Part shown: one piece after another, positions 51,557 to 60,325 of the stretch
Layout of the letters: every line of letters begins with the position of its first letter
Numbering within the stretch: the first letter of the stretch is position 1
Source: Candidatus Allofournierella pullicola
GTDB taxonomy: Bacteria; Bacillota; Clostridia; Oscillospirales; Ruminococcaceae
Reading direction: 5' to 3'
DNA: 64,000 bases
Assembly (NCBI GenBank): GCA_019114225.1
Contig: DXFW01000002.1
Location: forward strand, 145,564 to 209,563
Program-made: the position numbers and the translations under genes
The notes under the pieces: model-generated
Seen by the model: only the letters and a program-made list of their open reading frames with translations
Database searches by the model: none
Told to the model about the DNA's origin: nothing

Positions 51557-52840
51557 ATGGAACGGTTTTTGAAACAATGCACCCGGGCCGCGCTGGGCGT
51601 GGCGCTGGCGGCGCTTTTGCTGGCAGGCTGCGCCGGGCAGGAGGCGGGGCAGAGCGCACCCGCCCAGCCGGCGAGCGAAGGCGCAGCCCAGCCCGACCGA
51701 AGCGCCGTGGAAACGCTGCTGAACGGGGAGCATACCCTCACCGCGCTGCCGGAGGGGTATCTGAGCACACCGCTGGCGCAGACCAGCCAGGGGCTGTATA
51801 AATTTGTGAATCTGACAGACCGGTATCTTCTGTGTTATGTGGATTACGCCGCAGGCACCCGCGCCCCTCTGTGCAACGTGGCGGGCTGTGCCCACACGGA
51901 CGAAAGCTGCCCTGCTTTCTCGCCGTATTACCGCAATGTGGGCGTGGCGGGAGACTGGCTGCTCATCAGCGGCGGGGACAGGGACGGCACCTTTTCTCTG
52001 GACGCCTGCAGGCTGGACGGGAGCGAAAGAAAGACACTCCTCAGCAATACGGAGGGGAGGGCCTACCATCCCTGGGGGCTTGCCATGGAAGGAGACAAGG
52101 TGTGGCTGTCGGTGGAAGGCAAAGCGGTGCTGATGGACCCGGCCACCGGTGAGAGCGAGCCGGGGGCGGACGAGTCCGTGCAATTTACAAACGTGGGGGC
52201 GCTGGGGTCAGGTGTTCTGTGCATTGCCAGCGACAGCCAAAAACTGCTGGAGGAACACTACCAGCCCACCGGCGATCTGCTGGCAGATGAACGGCAGCAG
52301 CAGGAGATACTCGACCAGGCGACCATGACACTTTCCGCCTGGGACCCCCGCACCGGCGAGGAGGTGCCGCTGATGAACTGGAACAATGGCGAGTGGCGGT
52401 ACCTGCAGGTCTGGAACAACAAGGTCATTCTGTTCAGCGAGGAGCAGGGCCGCTTTGAGGCCCGGGACCTGGTCACCGGCGAGGTGACGGTGCTGGCAGA
52501 AAACTGGCCGGCGGAGCAGACGGTGCTGACCGCGTATGTGCGGGACGGACACCTGATGGTGGAAACCGCCTGGAAACCGGAACCGGACAACAGCGACACC
52601 TGGAAGGAGTGTCTGTTCGCACTGGACCTGGAAAACGGGCAGATGACAGAGATCGCCCTGCGCAACCACGGAGGCCAGGGCACCACGCTGGCCCGCATTC
52701 TGGGTGAAAGCGAGGATAAGTTCTATGTGCTCTATCAGGGTGCGGGCTCTGGCCGCTGGATAGAAGAAATGGCCATGATCTCCAAAGCGGACTACTATGC
52801 CGGGGTGGACTCGATGGAGCCCATCAAAGATATATTCTGA
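51557..52840 (+). CDS. Lipoprotein with DUF5050-like beta-propeller
   Basis: 427 residues. The signal peptide ends in the lipobox LLAGC with Cys24 as lipidation site. After a low-complexity linker, a propeller-like region carries LCNVAGCAHTDESCPAF, the C-x4-C-x-H-x4-C pattern common in clostridial DUF5050-like proteins. Repeated blade-like segments follow (YHPWGLAMEGDKVWLSVEG, WRYLQVWNNKVILFS). AAAAGGAGG precedes ATG. The 115-bp gap before it holds an 8-bp hairpin (CAGCCGGG/CCCGGCTG) and TACAAT. A surface sensor or binding function is possible but not shown. Confidence 0.8.
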   Translation: MERFLKQCTRAALGVALAALLLAGCAGQEAGQSAPAQPASEGAAQPDRSAVETLLNGEHTLTALPEGYLSTPLAQTSQGLYKFVNLTDRYLLCYVDYAAGTRAPLCNVAGCAHTDESCPAFSPYYRNVGVAGDWLLISGGDRDGTFSLDACRLDGSERKTLLSNTEGRAYHPWGLAMEGDKVWLSVEGKAVLMDPATGESEPGADESVQFTNVGALGSGVLCIASDSQKLLEEHYQPTGDLLADERQQQEILDQATMTLSAWDPRTGEEVPLMNWNNGEWRYLQVWNNKVILFSEEQGRFEARDLVTGEVTVLAENWPAEQTVLTAYVRDGHLMVETAWKPEPDNSDTWKECLFALDLENGQMTEIALRNHGGQGTTLARILGESEDKFYVLYQGAGSGRWIEEMAMISKADYYAGVDSMEPIKDIF

Positions 52841-52842
52841 TA

Positions 52843-52890
52843 ATAAAGCGCCCCCGGGCCGCGAATCGCGGCCCGGGGGCGCTGTTTCGT
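52843..52890. terminator. Terminator between the lipoprotein and aldehyde dehydrogenase genes
   Basis: A perfect 17-bp stem (52847-52863 with 52867-52883) with a 3-nt loop is followed by TTTCGTTT and preceded by an A-rich stretch. Confidence 0.85.
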
Positions 52891-52896
52891 TTAAAC

Positions 52897-54282
52897 TTAT
52901 TTCAGGAACATCCGCACCATTTTTTCGTTCTTTTTGGTGTAAGGCATATACCGCATGGGCAGATCCAGCCAGAGAGCCTTTTTCACAATGCTCTTTTCGT
53001 GGCTGAAGGCGTCGAAGCTGCGCTTGCCGTGGTAGTTGCCCATGCCGCTCTGGCCCACGCCGCCAAAGCCCATGTCGTGGGTGGCCAGGTGGATGATGGT
53101 GTCGTTGACGCACCCGCCGCCAAAGCTGCACCGGGCCAGCACCTTCTGCTCCACCGCCGGGTCTTTGGTGAAGAGATAGAGGGCCAGGGGCTTCTCCCGC
53201 CCGTTCACAAAGGCGATGGCTTCGTCCATGCTGTCCACCGGGATGAGGGGCAGGATGGGTCCGAAAATCTCCTCCTGCATGGGCTTGCAGTCGGCGGTGC
53301 CCTCCACCAGCGTGGGCTCGATCCAGCCGGAAACTTCGTCCGCCCGGCTTTTGCCGCCCGCCAGGATGGTCTCGCCCTCCAAAAGGCCGGTGACGCGCTC
53401 AAAGTGCTTGCGGTTGATGATACGCACATAGTCCGGATTGTGCAGGGGGTCCGGCCCCAGCATGGCGGCAAACTGTTTTTTCAGTTCCTCCACAAGCCTG
53501 TCCTTCACCGTGCGGTCCACCAGCACATAGTCCGGCGCAACGCAGGTCTGGCCCGCGTTGAGCACCTTGCCGAAGGCCAGGCGCTTGGCAGTGAGGGGAA
53601 TGTCGGCGGTGCGGTCGATGAGCACCGGGCTCTTGCCGCCCAGTTCCAGAATGACCGGGGTCAGCCAATGGCTGGCCTTTTCCATCACCAGCTTGCCCAC
53701 CGTCACGCCGCCGGTGAAGAAGATGAAGTCAAAGCGCTGGTCCAGAAGAGCCGAGTTCTCCTTGCGGCCGCCCTCCACCACCGTGACCCAGCCGGGGTCG
53801 AAGGTGTCGGCAATGAGCTTTGCCATGGCCGCGCTGGTGGCCGGGGCGTAGGCGCTGGGTTTCAGCACCACGCAGTTGCCCGCCGCCACCGCGCCGACGA
53901 CCGGGTCCATGCTGAGCAGGAAGGGGTAGTTCCAGGGAGCCATCACCAGCGTTACGCCGTAGGGCTCAGAGAGGATGAAGCTTTTGGCGGAAAACTGGGA
54001 CATGGGGGTGCGGGCCCGCTTGGGCTTGGCCCAGCCGGGAAGCTTTTTGATGGCGTGGCCCACTTCGTCCAGCACCATGCCGATCTCGGCCATATAACTT
54101 TCAAAGCCGCACTTGTTCAGGTCCTGCTTCATGGCGGCCTGCAGGTCCTTTTCCGCGGCGCGGATGTTCGCCTGCAGACGTTTCAAAGCGTCCACCCGGG
54201 CGCTCACCGGCAGGGTTGCGCCGGTGGCGAAAAATTCCCGCTGACGTTTGACGATGGATTCGATGTCCATGGTTGTCACCAC
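52897..54282 (-). CDS. Aldehyde dehydrogenase (NAD(P)-dependent, class 3-like)
   Basis: Oxidises an aldehyde to the acid. 461 residues from GTG 54282, which is 5 nt behind GGAG; ATG 54270 is the alternative. It lacks about 30 N-terminal residues of the larger classes, as in fatty/aromatic class 3-type enzymes. The catalytic Glu lies in LELGGKSP and the Cys in NAGQTCVAPDYVLVD; MAPWNYPF and EEIFGPILP are also present. It overlaps the iron alcohol dehydrogenase gene, so alcohol-aldehyde-acid conversion is likely linked. Confidence 0.93.
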   Translation of the reverse strand: MVTTMDIESIVKRQREFFATGATLPVSARVDALKRLQANIRAAEKDLQAAMKQDLNKCGFESYMAEIGMVLDEVGHAIKKLPGWAKPKRARTPMSQFSAKSFILSEPYGVTLVMAPWNYPFLLSMDPVVGAVAAGNCVVLKPSAYAPATSAAMAKLIADTFDPGWVTVVEGGRKENSALLDQRFDFIFFTGGVTVGKLVMEKASHWLTPVILELGGKSPVLIDRTADIPLTAKRLAFGKVLNAGQTCVAPDYVLVDRTVKDRLVEELKKQFAAMLGPDPLHNPDYVRIINRKHFERVTGLLEGETILAGGKSRADEVSGWIEPTLVEGTADCKPMQEEIFGPILPLIPVDSMDEAIAFVNGREKPLALYLFTKDPAVEQKVLARCSFGGGCVNDTIIHLATHDMGFGGVGQSGMGNYHGKRSFDAFSHEKSIVKKALWLDLPMRYMPYTKKNEKMVRMFLK

Positions 54283-55460
54283 ACTTTCTCCAGAATGGCC
54301 AGCACCTGCTCAAAGGAGGCCTGGCGGGGATTGACGATCATGGCGCCGTCGTCCAGGGCGGTGCGGGCCACCGCCTCGAAGGCGCTCTTTTCCACCCGGC
54401 CGGTGTCCCGCAGAGTGACAGGCAGGCCGCAGGTGTCATGCAGGCGGCGGCGCAAAGCGTCCACCGCGGCGATGGCCGCTTCGGCCCGCTGGGGCGCGGG
54501 GGTGGCGGCGTACTCCTCCGGCCCGGTCAGGGCCAGCAGCAGCTCGCCGTAGCGCACGCCGCACTCCGGGAGGTTGAACTCCATCACCGCCGGCAGCAGA
54601 ATGGTCATGGCGTCGCCGTGGGCCACCCGGCACACGCCGCCCAGGGCGTGGCCGATGGCGTGCACCAGGCCCACCATGCTGTTGGAGAAGGCTGCCCCCG
54701 CCAGCAGGCTGGCGTTGGCCATGGCCAGGCGTGCGGCTTTGTCCTTGCCGTTTTCCACCGCGGCGGGCAGATTCTGCATGACGAGGCCCATGGCCTTTTC
54801 GGCAAAGGCGTCGCTCACCGGGTTGCGCTGCAAACAGCTGGCAGCCTCGATGGCGTGGCATAAGGTGTCCATGCCGGTGCTGGCGGTGATACGGGCGGGC
54901 AGGCTGGCGGTCATGCGCACGTCCAGCACCGCCGCGTCGGGCAGCAGGTGGTAGCTGATGAACTCCATCTTCACGTGCTGTTCCGGGTTTGCCACCACGG
55001 CCACCAGCGTGGCCTCGCTGCCGGTGCCGGAGGTGGTGGGCACCGCGATGAAGGGCACATGGGCCCCGCGGCCCAGCACCTCGCAGCCGGTATTCTGCAA
55101 AAGGTCGCCGCTGCCCTGGGCCAGCACCATGCCCACGCCCTTGGCGGTGTCGATGACGCTGCCGCCGCCCACGGCCACCAGGCCGTCGCAGTTCTGCTGG
55201 CGGAAAAAGGCGGCGATCTCGTTCACCGTCTGGATGGAGGAGTCCGGCGGAATGCGGCAGAATTGGGCCGCGAAGGCGCCGCCGCCCTGGGCCATGGCGC
55301 CTTCCACGGTGGCCACCGCCCCCGCCTTCACAAGGCCCTCGTCGCTGAGCAGCAGAGGCCGGGTGCAGCCCAGGGCCTCCAGCTCATGGGGGATGTGCTC
55401 CAGCGCGCCGTCGCCCGAAAGAATTTTGGCGGGCAGTTTGAATTCGTAGTAACTCGGCAT
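54276..55460 (-). CDS. Iron-containing alcohol dehydrogenase
   Basis: 394 residues. Group III alcohol dehydrogenase with nucleotide motif GGGSVIDTAKG, substrate segment PTTSGTGSEATLVAVV and metal-site regions DTLCHAIEAASC and GLVHAIGHALGG, whose Asp/His residues bind Fe2+. It overlaps the aldehyde dehydrogenase and lies 13 bp after the small SCP2-like gene. The substrate is unknown; lactaldehyde, butanol-type and longer alcohols are all possible. Confidence 0.94.
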   Translation of the reverse strand: MPSYYEFKLPAKILSGDGALEHIPHELEALGCTRPLLLSDEGLVKAGAVATVEGAMAQGGGAFAAQFCRIPPDSSIQTVNEIAAFFRQQNCDGLVAVGGGSVIDTAKGVGMVLAQGSGDLLQNTGCEVLGRGAHVPFIAVPTTSGTGSEATLVAVVANPEQHVKMEFISYHLLPDAAVLDVRMTASLPARITASTGMDTLCHAIEAASCLQRNPVSDAFAEKAMGLVMQNLPAAVENGKDKAARLAMANASLLAGAAFSNSMVGLVHAIGHALGGVCRVAHGDAMTILLPAVMEFNLPECGVRYGELLLALTGPEEYAATPAPQRAEAAIAAVDALRRRLHDTCGLPVTLRDTGRVEKSAFEAVARTALDDGAMIVNPRQASFEQVLAILEKVW

Positions 55461-55473
55461 GTAAACGACCTCC

Positions 55474-55971
55474 TTACCGGCCCAGCAGCACCGCGCCGTA
55501 GAGCCGCAGGCTGCTCAGCTGCTTTTCGGGCAGTTCTTTCAAAATGGATTTTGCCCAGAAGGGCGGGAAGAGATACCCCTCCGCCAGGTCCACGCAGCGC
55601 ACAAAGCTCATGGTCTCGCTCACGTTGCCCCGCACGGCGAACCGGTGCTGGGCATAGGCGGCGGCAACGCCCATCTGCCCGGTAAAGACGTAAAAGGCGT
55701 CCCGCACGCTTTTGAAGCGGATGAGGATATCCGGCGCGGGGGCGTTTTTCAGCCGCGCAAGGCGTTTGCCCCGCCGGACGATGTACAGCGCCGGGCCGCC
55801 GGGCACTTCCAGCCCCAGCACCCGCTCTTCGGGCCAGGGGGCGATCTCGGCGGCGACGCGGCTGTCCCGCACCGAGAGGGCGTTCAGCGCCCGGAACAGG
55901 AAAAACAGCACCACCCGGCACACCGTGCGCTGGGCGCCGGCGGCAAAACGATAGCGAAAGCGGACACGCAT
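55474..55971 (-). CDS. Conserved small protein, SCP2-like, of the dehydrogenase operon
   Basis: 165 residues from ATG 55971, which follows AAAGGAGG; the longer frame has no ribosome site. A basic start with a hydrophobic stretch (VCRVVLFFLFRALNAL) precedes a beta/alpha domain whose segment ILIRFKSVRDAFYVFTGQMGVAAAYAQHRF resembles SCP2 sterol-carrier-type proteins in pattern. The match is by eye and weak. Encoded with an alcohol and an aldehyde dehydrogenase, it may bring a lipid-like substrate to them. Confidence 0.6.
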   Translation of the reverse strand: MRVRFRYRFAAGAQRTVCRVVLFFLFRALNALSVRDSRVAAEIAPWPEERVLGLEVPGGPALYIVRRGKRLARLKNAPAPDILIRFKSVRDAFYVFTGQMGVAAAYAQHRFAVRGNVSETMSFVRCVDLAEGYLFPPFWAKSILKELPEKQLSSLRLYGAVLLGR

Positions 55972-56027
55972 GGGCAAAACCTCCTTTGCAGCCAGGTCTG
56001 AAATAAAAAAGGCCCGCGGAGGGGCGC

Positions 56028-56405
56028 TCAGCGGCCGGTCAGCCGGTGCAGCAGCATCCGCGGACGGGTGTAACCGTTCTTTTCGTCCAGCGCGAGGTCC
56101 GCCGCGGGTTCCCATTTCCAGCGGGCGTCGTCAAAATAAAGCACGCCGTTTTCCATCTTGGTCAGGCGGCGGGGCAGGGCGGCCTCTTCCACCAGCGGGT
56201 CGAAGGGCTGCTTGTAGGTGAGGGAGCCGTCCGGCGCAAGCGAAGCCCAGACGCCGAACACGAAGCAGGCGCCTTCGCCGTAACAGTAGCGCTCAAAGCG
56301 AGCTTTTCCGTCGCAGTAAAACAGCATGCAGTCCCGGTATTTGTTCAGGTATTCCTTTTCATACCGCCTGCCGCAGCCCTTGCCCGCCAGCTCTTTTGCG
56401 TCCAT
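56028..56405 (-). CDS. Small conserved protein of unknown function
   Basis: 125 residues from ATG 56405, with AAAAGGGGG upstream and a promoter at 56439-56468. Cys-rich first half (KGCGRRYEKEYLNKYRDCMLFYCDG), then mixed alpha/beta with many aromatics. No signal peptide or membrane helix. I do not recognise a family. It lies 57 bp upstream of the SCP2-like gene and could head the dehydrogenase operon. Confidence 0.6.
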   Translation of the reverse strand: MDAKELAGKGCGRRYEKEYLNKYRDCMLFYCDGKARFERYCYGEGACFVFGVWASLAPDGSLTYKQPFDPLVEEAALPRRLTKMENGVLYFDDARWKWEPAADLALDEKNGYTRPRMLLHRLTGR

Positions 56406-56438
56406 GGCGCAGCCCCCTTTTGCCTGTTCTGTGATTTC

Positions 56439-56468
56439 AGTATAGCATGCTGCCGACAGGGGTGTAAA
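56439..56468 (-). promoter_or_regulatory. Promoter of the dehydrogenase gene group
   Basis: On the minus strand TTTACA (56463-56468) and TATACT (56439-56444) are separated by 18 bp. Confidence 0.65.
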
Positions 56469-56527
56469 GCGGCTGGAAAAGTTAACTTTTTCACGGGCGC
56501 AAGAGGGCGAAACGCCGCTTTTTTGTG

Positions 56528-56556
56528 TGGACGGGCGGGGGCTTCTGTGATACAAT
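56528..56556 (+). promoter_or_regulatory. Promoter of the pentose-phosphate operon
   Basis: TACAAT (56551-56556) is preceded by TGA, an extended -10; TGGACG at 56528-56533 is a weak -35 at 17 bp. Confidence 0.55.
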
Positions 56557-56600
56557 CAAAAGGTGGGTCCTGAACAGGAAAGAGGGGAGAGAGAACGCGA

Positions 56601-57296
56601 ATGCTCGAAGCGCTGCGCAAGGCGGTGTACGCCGCCAACATGGAACTGCCCCAACGGGGCCTTGTGACCTATACCTGGGGCAATGTGTCCGGCATTGACC
56701 GCCAGCAGGGCCTGGTGGTCATCAAGCCTTCCGGCGTTTCTTACGAAGAACTCACCCCCGACAAGCTGGTGGTGCTGGATTTGAACGGCAGCGTCGTGGA
56801 GGGTGACCTGAACCCTTCTTCCGACACAAAGACCCATCTGGAACTGTACAAGGCATTCCCCGCTCTGGGGGGCGTGGTGCACACCCACAGCCCCTATGCG
56901 GTGGCCTGGGCCCAGGCGGGAGAGGACATCCCCTGCTATGGCACCACCCACGCCGATTACTTCTACGGCCCGGTGCCCTGTGCCCGCGGCCTGACCAAAG
57001 AGGAACTGGACGAGGACTACGAGAAAAACACCGGCAAGGTCATCGTGGAGACCTTCCGCGCCCGGAACATCGACCCGGTGCATGTGCCGGCGGTGATCTG
57101 CCGCAGCCACGGCCCCTTCACCTGGGGCAAAACGGCGGCCGAGGCGGTGTATCATGCGGTGGTGCTGGAAGAGGTGGCAAAAATGGCGCTGCTGACCCGG
57201 CAGGTGAAGGGCGACGCCGAACCTGCCCCCACCCACGTGGTGGAAAAGCACTTTATGCGCAAACACGGACCGAACGCCTATTACGGGCAGAAATAA
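56601..57296 (+). CDS. araD: L-ribulose-5-phosphate 4-epimerase
   Basis: Interconverts L-ribulose-5-phosphate and D-xylulose-5-phosphate. 231 residues, class II aldolase fold. GNVSGID at about 26-32, the zinc-binding [12 protein letters not shown] (about 94-105) and HADYF are present, with later His in [10 protein letters not shown]. It is the first gene of an operon with FSA-type aldolase and split transketolase, so D-xylulose-5-phosphate made here flows into the following enzymes. No arabinose isomerase or kinase is in the window. Confidence 0.92.
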   Translation: MLEALRKAVYAANMELPQRGLVTYTWGNVSGIDRQQGLVVIKPSGVSYEELTPDKLVVLDLNGSVVEGDLNPSSDTKTHLELYKAFPALGGVVHTHSPYAVAWAQAGEDIPCYGTTHADYFYGPVPCARGLTKEELDEDYEKNTGKVIVETFRARNIDPVHVPAVICRSHGPFTWGKTAAEAVYHAVVLEEVAKMALLTRQVKGDAEPAPTHVVEKHFMRKHGPNAYYGQK

Positions 57297-57314
57297 AAAG
57301 GGAGGAATGAGGAA

Positions 57315-57974
57315 ATGAAGTTCTTTATCGACACGGCGAACGTGGACGAGATCCGCGCGGCGAACGACATGGGCGTCATCGCGGGCGTGACCACGAACCC
57401 CAGCCTCATCGCCAAGGAAGGGCGTGACTACGCCGAGACTCTGGCGGAGATCGCGTCCATCGTGGACGGGCCCATCTCCGGCGAGGTGAAGGCCACCACC
57501 ACCGACGCGGCGGGCATGATCGAGGAAGGGCGCGCCATCTACGCGCTGGACCCCAAGCACATGGTCGTTAAAATCCCCATGACGGCCGAGGGCCTGAAGG
57601 CCATCAAGGTGCTGAGCGCGGAGGGCATTCCCACCAACTGCACCCTCATCTTCTCGGCCAACCAGGCGCTGCTGGCGGCGCGTGCGGGCGCGGCGTATGT
57701 GTCGCCGTTCCTGGGGCGGCTGGACGACATCAGCCAGCCGGGCATTGACCTCATCCAGACCATCAGCGCCATCTTCAACAATTACCCGGACCTGCACTGC
57801 GAGATCATCGCAGCCAGCGTGCGCAACCCCATCCATGTGACCGACTGTGCCCTGGCGGGAGCGGACATCGCCACGGTGCCCTACAAGGTCATCCAGCAGA
57901 TGACGAAGCACCCGCTGACAGATTCGGGAATTGAAAAATTCAAGGCAGACTATGTAAAGGTGTTTGGTGAATGA
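57315..57974 (+). CDS. fsa: Fructose-6-phosphate aldolase / transaldolase (TalC/FSA family)
   Basis: 219 residues, the short single-domain transaldolase type. [12 protein letters not shown] at the start, [13 protein letters not shown] at 24-36, and the Schiff-base Lys86 in MVVKIPMT. In clostridia such proteins usually act as true transaldolases in the non-oxidative pentose-phosphate pathway. Next to transketolase genes this is the likely role. AGGAGG precedes ATG. Confidence 0.93.
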   Translation: MKFFIDTANVDEIRAANDMGVIAGVTTNPSLIAKEGRDYAETLAEIASIVDGPISGEVKATTTDAAGMIEEGRAIYALDPKHMVVKIPMTAEGLKAIKVLSAEGIPTNCTLIFSANQALLAARAGAAYVSPFLGRLDDISQPGIDLIQTISAIFNNYPDLHCEIIAASVRNPIHVTDCALAGADIATVPYKVIQQMTKHPLTDSGIEKFKADYVKVFGE

Positions 57975-57975
57975 T

Positions 57976-58827
57976 ATGACAAAACAACAGGAACTGGAAC
58001 TGAAAAAGCTTGCCTGCAAGGCGCGCATGGGCGTGCTCACCGCCACCCACGGCGCCAAAGCGGGCCATCCGGGCGGCAGCCTTTCCGCCGCCGACGCGCT
58101 GACCTATCTTTATTTCAAAGAGATGAAGGTGGACCCCGCCGACCCCAAGGCCGAAGACCGTGACCGGTTCGTGCTCTCCAAGGGGCACGCCGCGCCGGGC
58201 CTTTATTCCGTGCTGGCGCTGCGGGGCTATTTCCCGGTGGAGGATCTGCCCACCCTGCGCCATACCGACAGCTATCTGCAGGGCCATCCCAACATGAACA
58301 CGGTGCCCGGCGTGGATATGTCCACCGGCAGCCTGGGCCAGGGCATTTCCGCAGCCTGCGGCATGGCGCTGGCGGCCAAGTACAAAAAGCAGCCGAGCCG
58401 CGTTTACGCTCTCTTGGGCGACGGCGAGCTGCAGGAGGGCGAAGTGTGGGAAGCGGCCATGTTTGCCGCCCACTACAAGCTGGACAACCTGTGCGTGATG
58501 GCGGACCTGAACGGCCTGCAGATCGACGGCCCGGTGGCCGAAGTGATGAACCCCGGCCCGGTGGACGAGAAGTTCAAGGCCTTCGGGTTCTTCGTTCAGG
58601 TCATCGACGGCCACAGCTTTGAGGCGCTGGAAACGGCTTTTGCCGCCGCCCGTGCCGAGAAGGGCCGGCCCAGCGCCATCCTGCTCAAGACCACCAAGGG
58701 CAAGGGCGTGAGCTACATGGAGAACAACGTGGGCTGGCACGGCAAGGCCCCGAACGACGCGGAGTATGAGCAGGGCATGGCGGAGCTGACCGCCGCGCTC
58801 GAAAAACTGGAGGGGGAGACGGTATGA
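57976..58827 (+). CDS. Transketolase, N-terminal (TPP-binding) subunit
   Basis: 283 residues from ATG 57976, chosen over an overlapping TTG 57964. The half-length transketolase has HPGGSLSAADALTYLYF, SKGHAAPGLYSVLAL, GSLGQGISAACGMAL and the thiamine-diphosphate/Mg2+ motif LLGDGELQEGEVWEAAMFAA with later NNVGWHGKAPND. The catalytic pair is completed by the next gene, which overlaps by ATGA. Confidence 0.94.
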   Translation: MTKQQELELKKLACKARMGVLTATHGAKAGHPGGSLSAADALTYLYFKEMKVDPADPKAEDRDRFVLSKGHAAPGLYSVLALRGYFPVEDLPTLRHTDSYLQGHPNMNTVPGVDMSTGSLGQGISAACGMALAAKYKKQPSRVYALLGDGELQEGEVWEAAMFAAHYKLDNLCVMADLNGLQIDGPVAEVMNPGPVDEKFKAFGFFVQVIDGHSFEALETAFAAARAEKGRPSAILLKTTKGKGVSYMENNVGWHGKAPNDAEYEQGMAELTAALEKLEGETV

Positions 58828-59762
58828 GCGAAGTGAAGACCATCGCCACCCGCGACAGCTACGGCGCCGCGCTGGTGGAACTGGGCAAGGAGCATGAGGA
58901 TCTGGTGGTGCTGGACGCGGACCTGGCGGCCGCCACCAAGACCGGCGTTTTCAAAAAGGCGTTTCCCGAGCGCCATTTCGACTGCGGCATTGCCGAGTGC
59001 AACATGATCGGCGTGGCGGCGGGCATGGCGGCTTCCGGCCTTGTGCCGTTTGCCTCCAGCTTTGCCATGTTTGCCGCGGGGCGCGCCTTTGAGCAGGTGC
59101 GCAACTCGGTGGGCTACCCCCACCTGAACGTGAAGATCGGCGCCACCCACGGCGGCATTTCCGTGGGCGAGGACGGCGCGTCCCATCAGTGCTGCGAGGA
59201 CTTTGCGCTCATGCGCTCCATCCCCGGCATGGTGGTGCTGTGCCCGGCGGACGACGTGGAGGCCAAGGCCGCTGTGAAGGCTGCCTACGAGCACGAGGGC
59301 CCCGTCTACCTGCGCTTTGGCCGTCTGGCGGTGCCGGTGTTCCACGACGAGGCGACCTATAAGTTTGAGATCGGCAAGGGCGAAGTGCTGCGCGAGGGCA
59401 GCGACCTGGCCATCATCGCCACCGGCCTGGAGACCGCCGAGGCTCTGAAGGCCGCCGAGCAGCTGGCCGCCGAGGGCGTGAACGCCCGGGTCATCAACCT
59501 GTGCAGCATTAAGCCGCTGGACACCGAGCTGGTGCTGAAAGCCGCCCGCGAGTGCGGCAAGGTGGTCACCTGCGAGGAGCATTCGGTCATCGGCGGCCTG
59601 GGCGAAGCGGTGTGCGCCGCCATCACCGAGGCGGGCGTGGCCTGCAAGGTCAAGCGCGTGGGTGTGAAGGACGAGTTCGGCCACTCCGGCCCCGCCAAGG
59701 AGCTGCTGGCCCAGTTCGGCCTGGACGCCGCGGGCATTGCCAAAGCCTGCCGCGAAGTGTGA
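58824..59762 (+). CDS. Transketolase, C-terminal (pyrimidine-binding) subunit
   Basis: 312 residues. The pyrimidine domain has DLVVLDADLAAATKTGVF, HFDCGIAECNMIGVAAGMA with the catalytic Glu, and PFASSFAMFAAGRAFEQVR. The C-terminal domain runs from about 185. With the preceding gene it forms the split transketolase common in Firmicutes and archaea. Overlap of 4 bp keeps the subunits in balance. Confidence 0.94.
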   Translation: MSEVKTIATRDSYGAALVELGKEHEDLVVLDADLAAATKTGVFKKAFPERHFDCGIAECNMIGVAAGMAASGLVPFASSFAMFAAGRAFEQVRNSVGYPHLNVKIGATHGGISVGEDGASHQCCEDFALMRSIPGMVVLCPADDVEAKAAVKAAYEHEGPVYLRFGRLAVPVFHDEATYKFEIGKGEVLREGSDLAIIATGLETAEALKAAEQLAAEGVNARVINLCSIKPLDTELVLKAARECGKVVTCEEHSVIGGLGEAVCAAITEAGVACKVKRVGVKDEFGHSGPAKELLAQFGLDAAGIAKACREV

Positions 59763-59780
59763 AAAAAGGGGGGAGCGACA

Positions 59781-60260
59781 GTGTCCATTGAACGGGTGAA
59801 AGCCTATTTCGCTTCGGTGGGGCTTGCGGACCGGGTGCGGGAGTTCGACGTTTCCAGCGCCACGGTGGAGCTGGCCGCGCTGGCGCTGGGCTGCGAGGGC
59901 AAGCGCATTGCCAAGACCCTCTCCTTCATGGGCCCGGCTGGGCCGCTGCTGGTGGTGGCCGCCGGTGACGCCCGGATCGACAACCCCAAGTTCAAGGCGC
60001 AGTTCGGCCTCAAGGCCAAAATGCTCACCCCGGAACAGGCGGTGGAGCTGGTGGGCCACGCGGTGGGAGGCGTTTGCCCCTTTGCCGTGAACGAGGGCGT
60101 GGAAGTGTGGCTGGACGAATCCCTCAAGCGGTTCGAGACGGTGTTCCCCGCCTGCGGCAGTTCCAACAGCGCCATTGAACTGACCATCCCCGAGCTGGAG
60201 CGGTACGCCGCGCCGAAGGGCTGGGTGGATGTGTGCAAGGGCTGGAACGACCCGGCCTGA
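59781..60260 (+). CDS. YbaK/EbsC-family aminoacyl-tRNA deacylase-like protein
   Basis: 159 residues from GTG 59781 behind GGGGGGAG. The YbaK fold is clear: TVELAALALGCEGKRIAKTLSF with the conserved Lys, then FGLKAKMLTPEQAVELVGHAVGGVCPFAV and CGSSNSAIELTIPEL. These proteins remove wrongly attached amino acids from tRNA (often Cys or Ala from Pro-tRNA). It is the last gene of the pentose operon with no obvious functional link. Confidence 0.92.
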   Translation: MSIERVKAYFASVGLADRVREFDVSSATVELAALALGCEGKRIAKTLSFMGPAGPLLVVAAGDARIDNPKFKAQFGLKAKMLTPEQAVELVGHAVGGVCPFAVNEGVEVWLDESLKRFETVFPACGSSNSAIELTIPELERYAAPKGWVDVCKGWNDPA

Positions 60261-60280
60261 CCCCCGAAAACAAAACAGAA

Positions 60281-60319
60281 AAAAACCGCCCTCGTGCAGC
60301 GCACGGGGGCGGCTTTTTG
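60281..60319. terminator. Bidirectional terminator between ybaK-like and galM genes
   Basis: A 12-bp stem (60286-60297 with 60301-60312, one wobble) has an A-run on the left and TTTTT on the right. Confidence 0.87.
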
Positions 60320-60325
60320 TATCGC

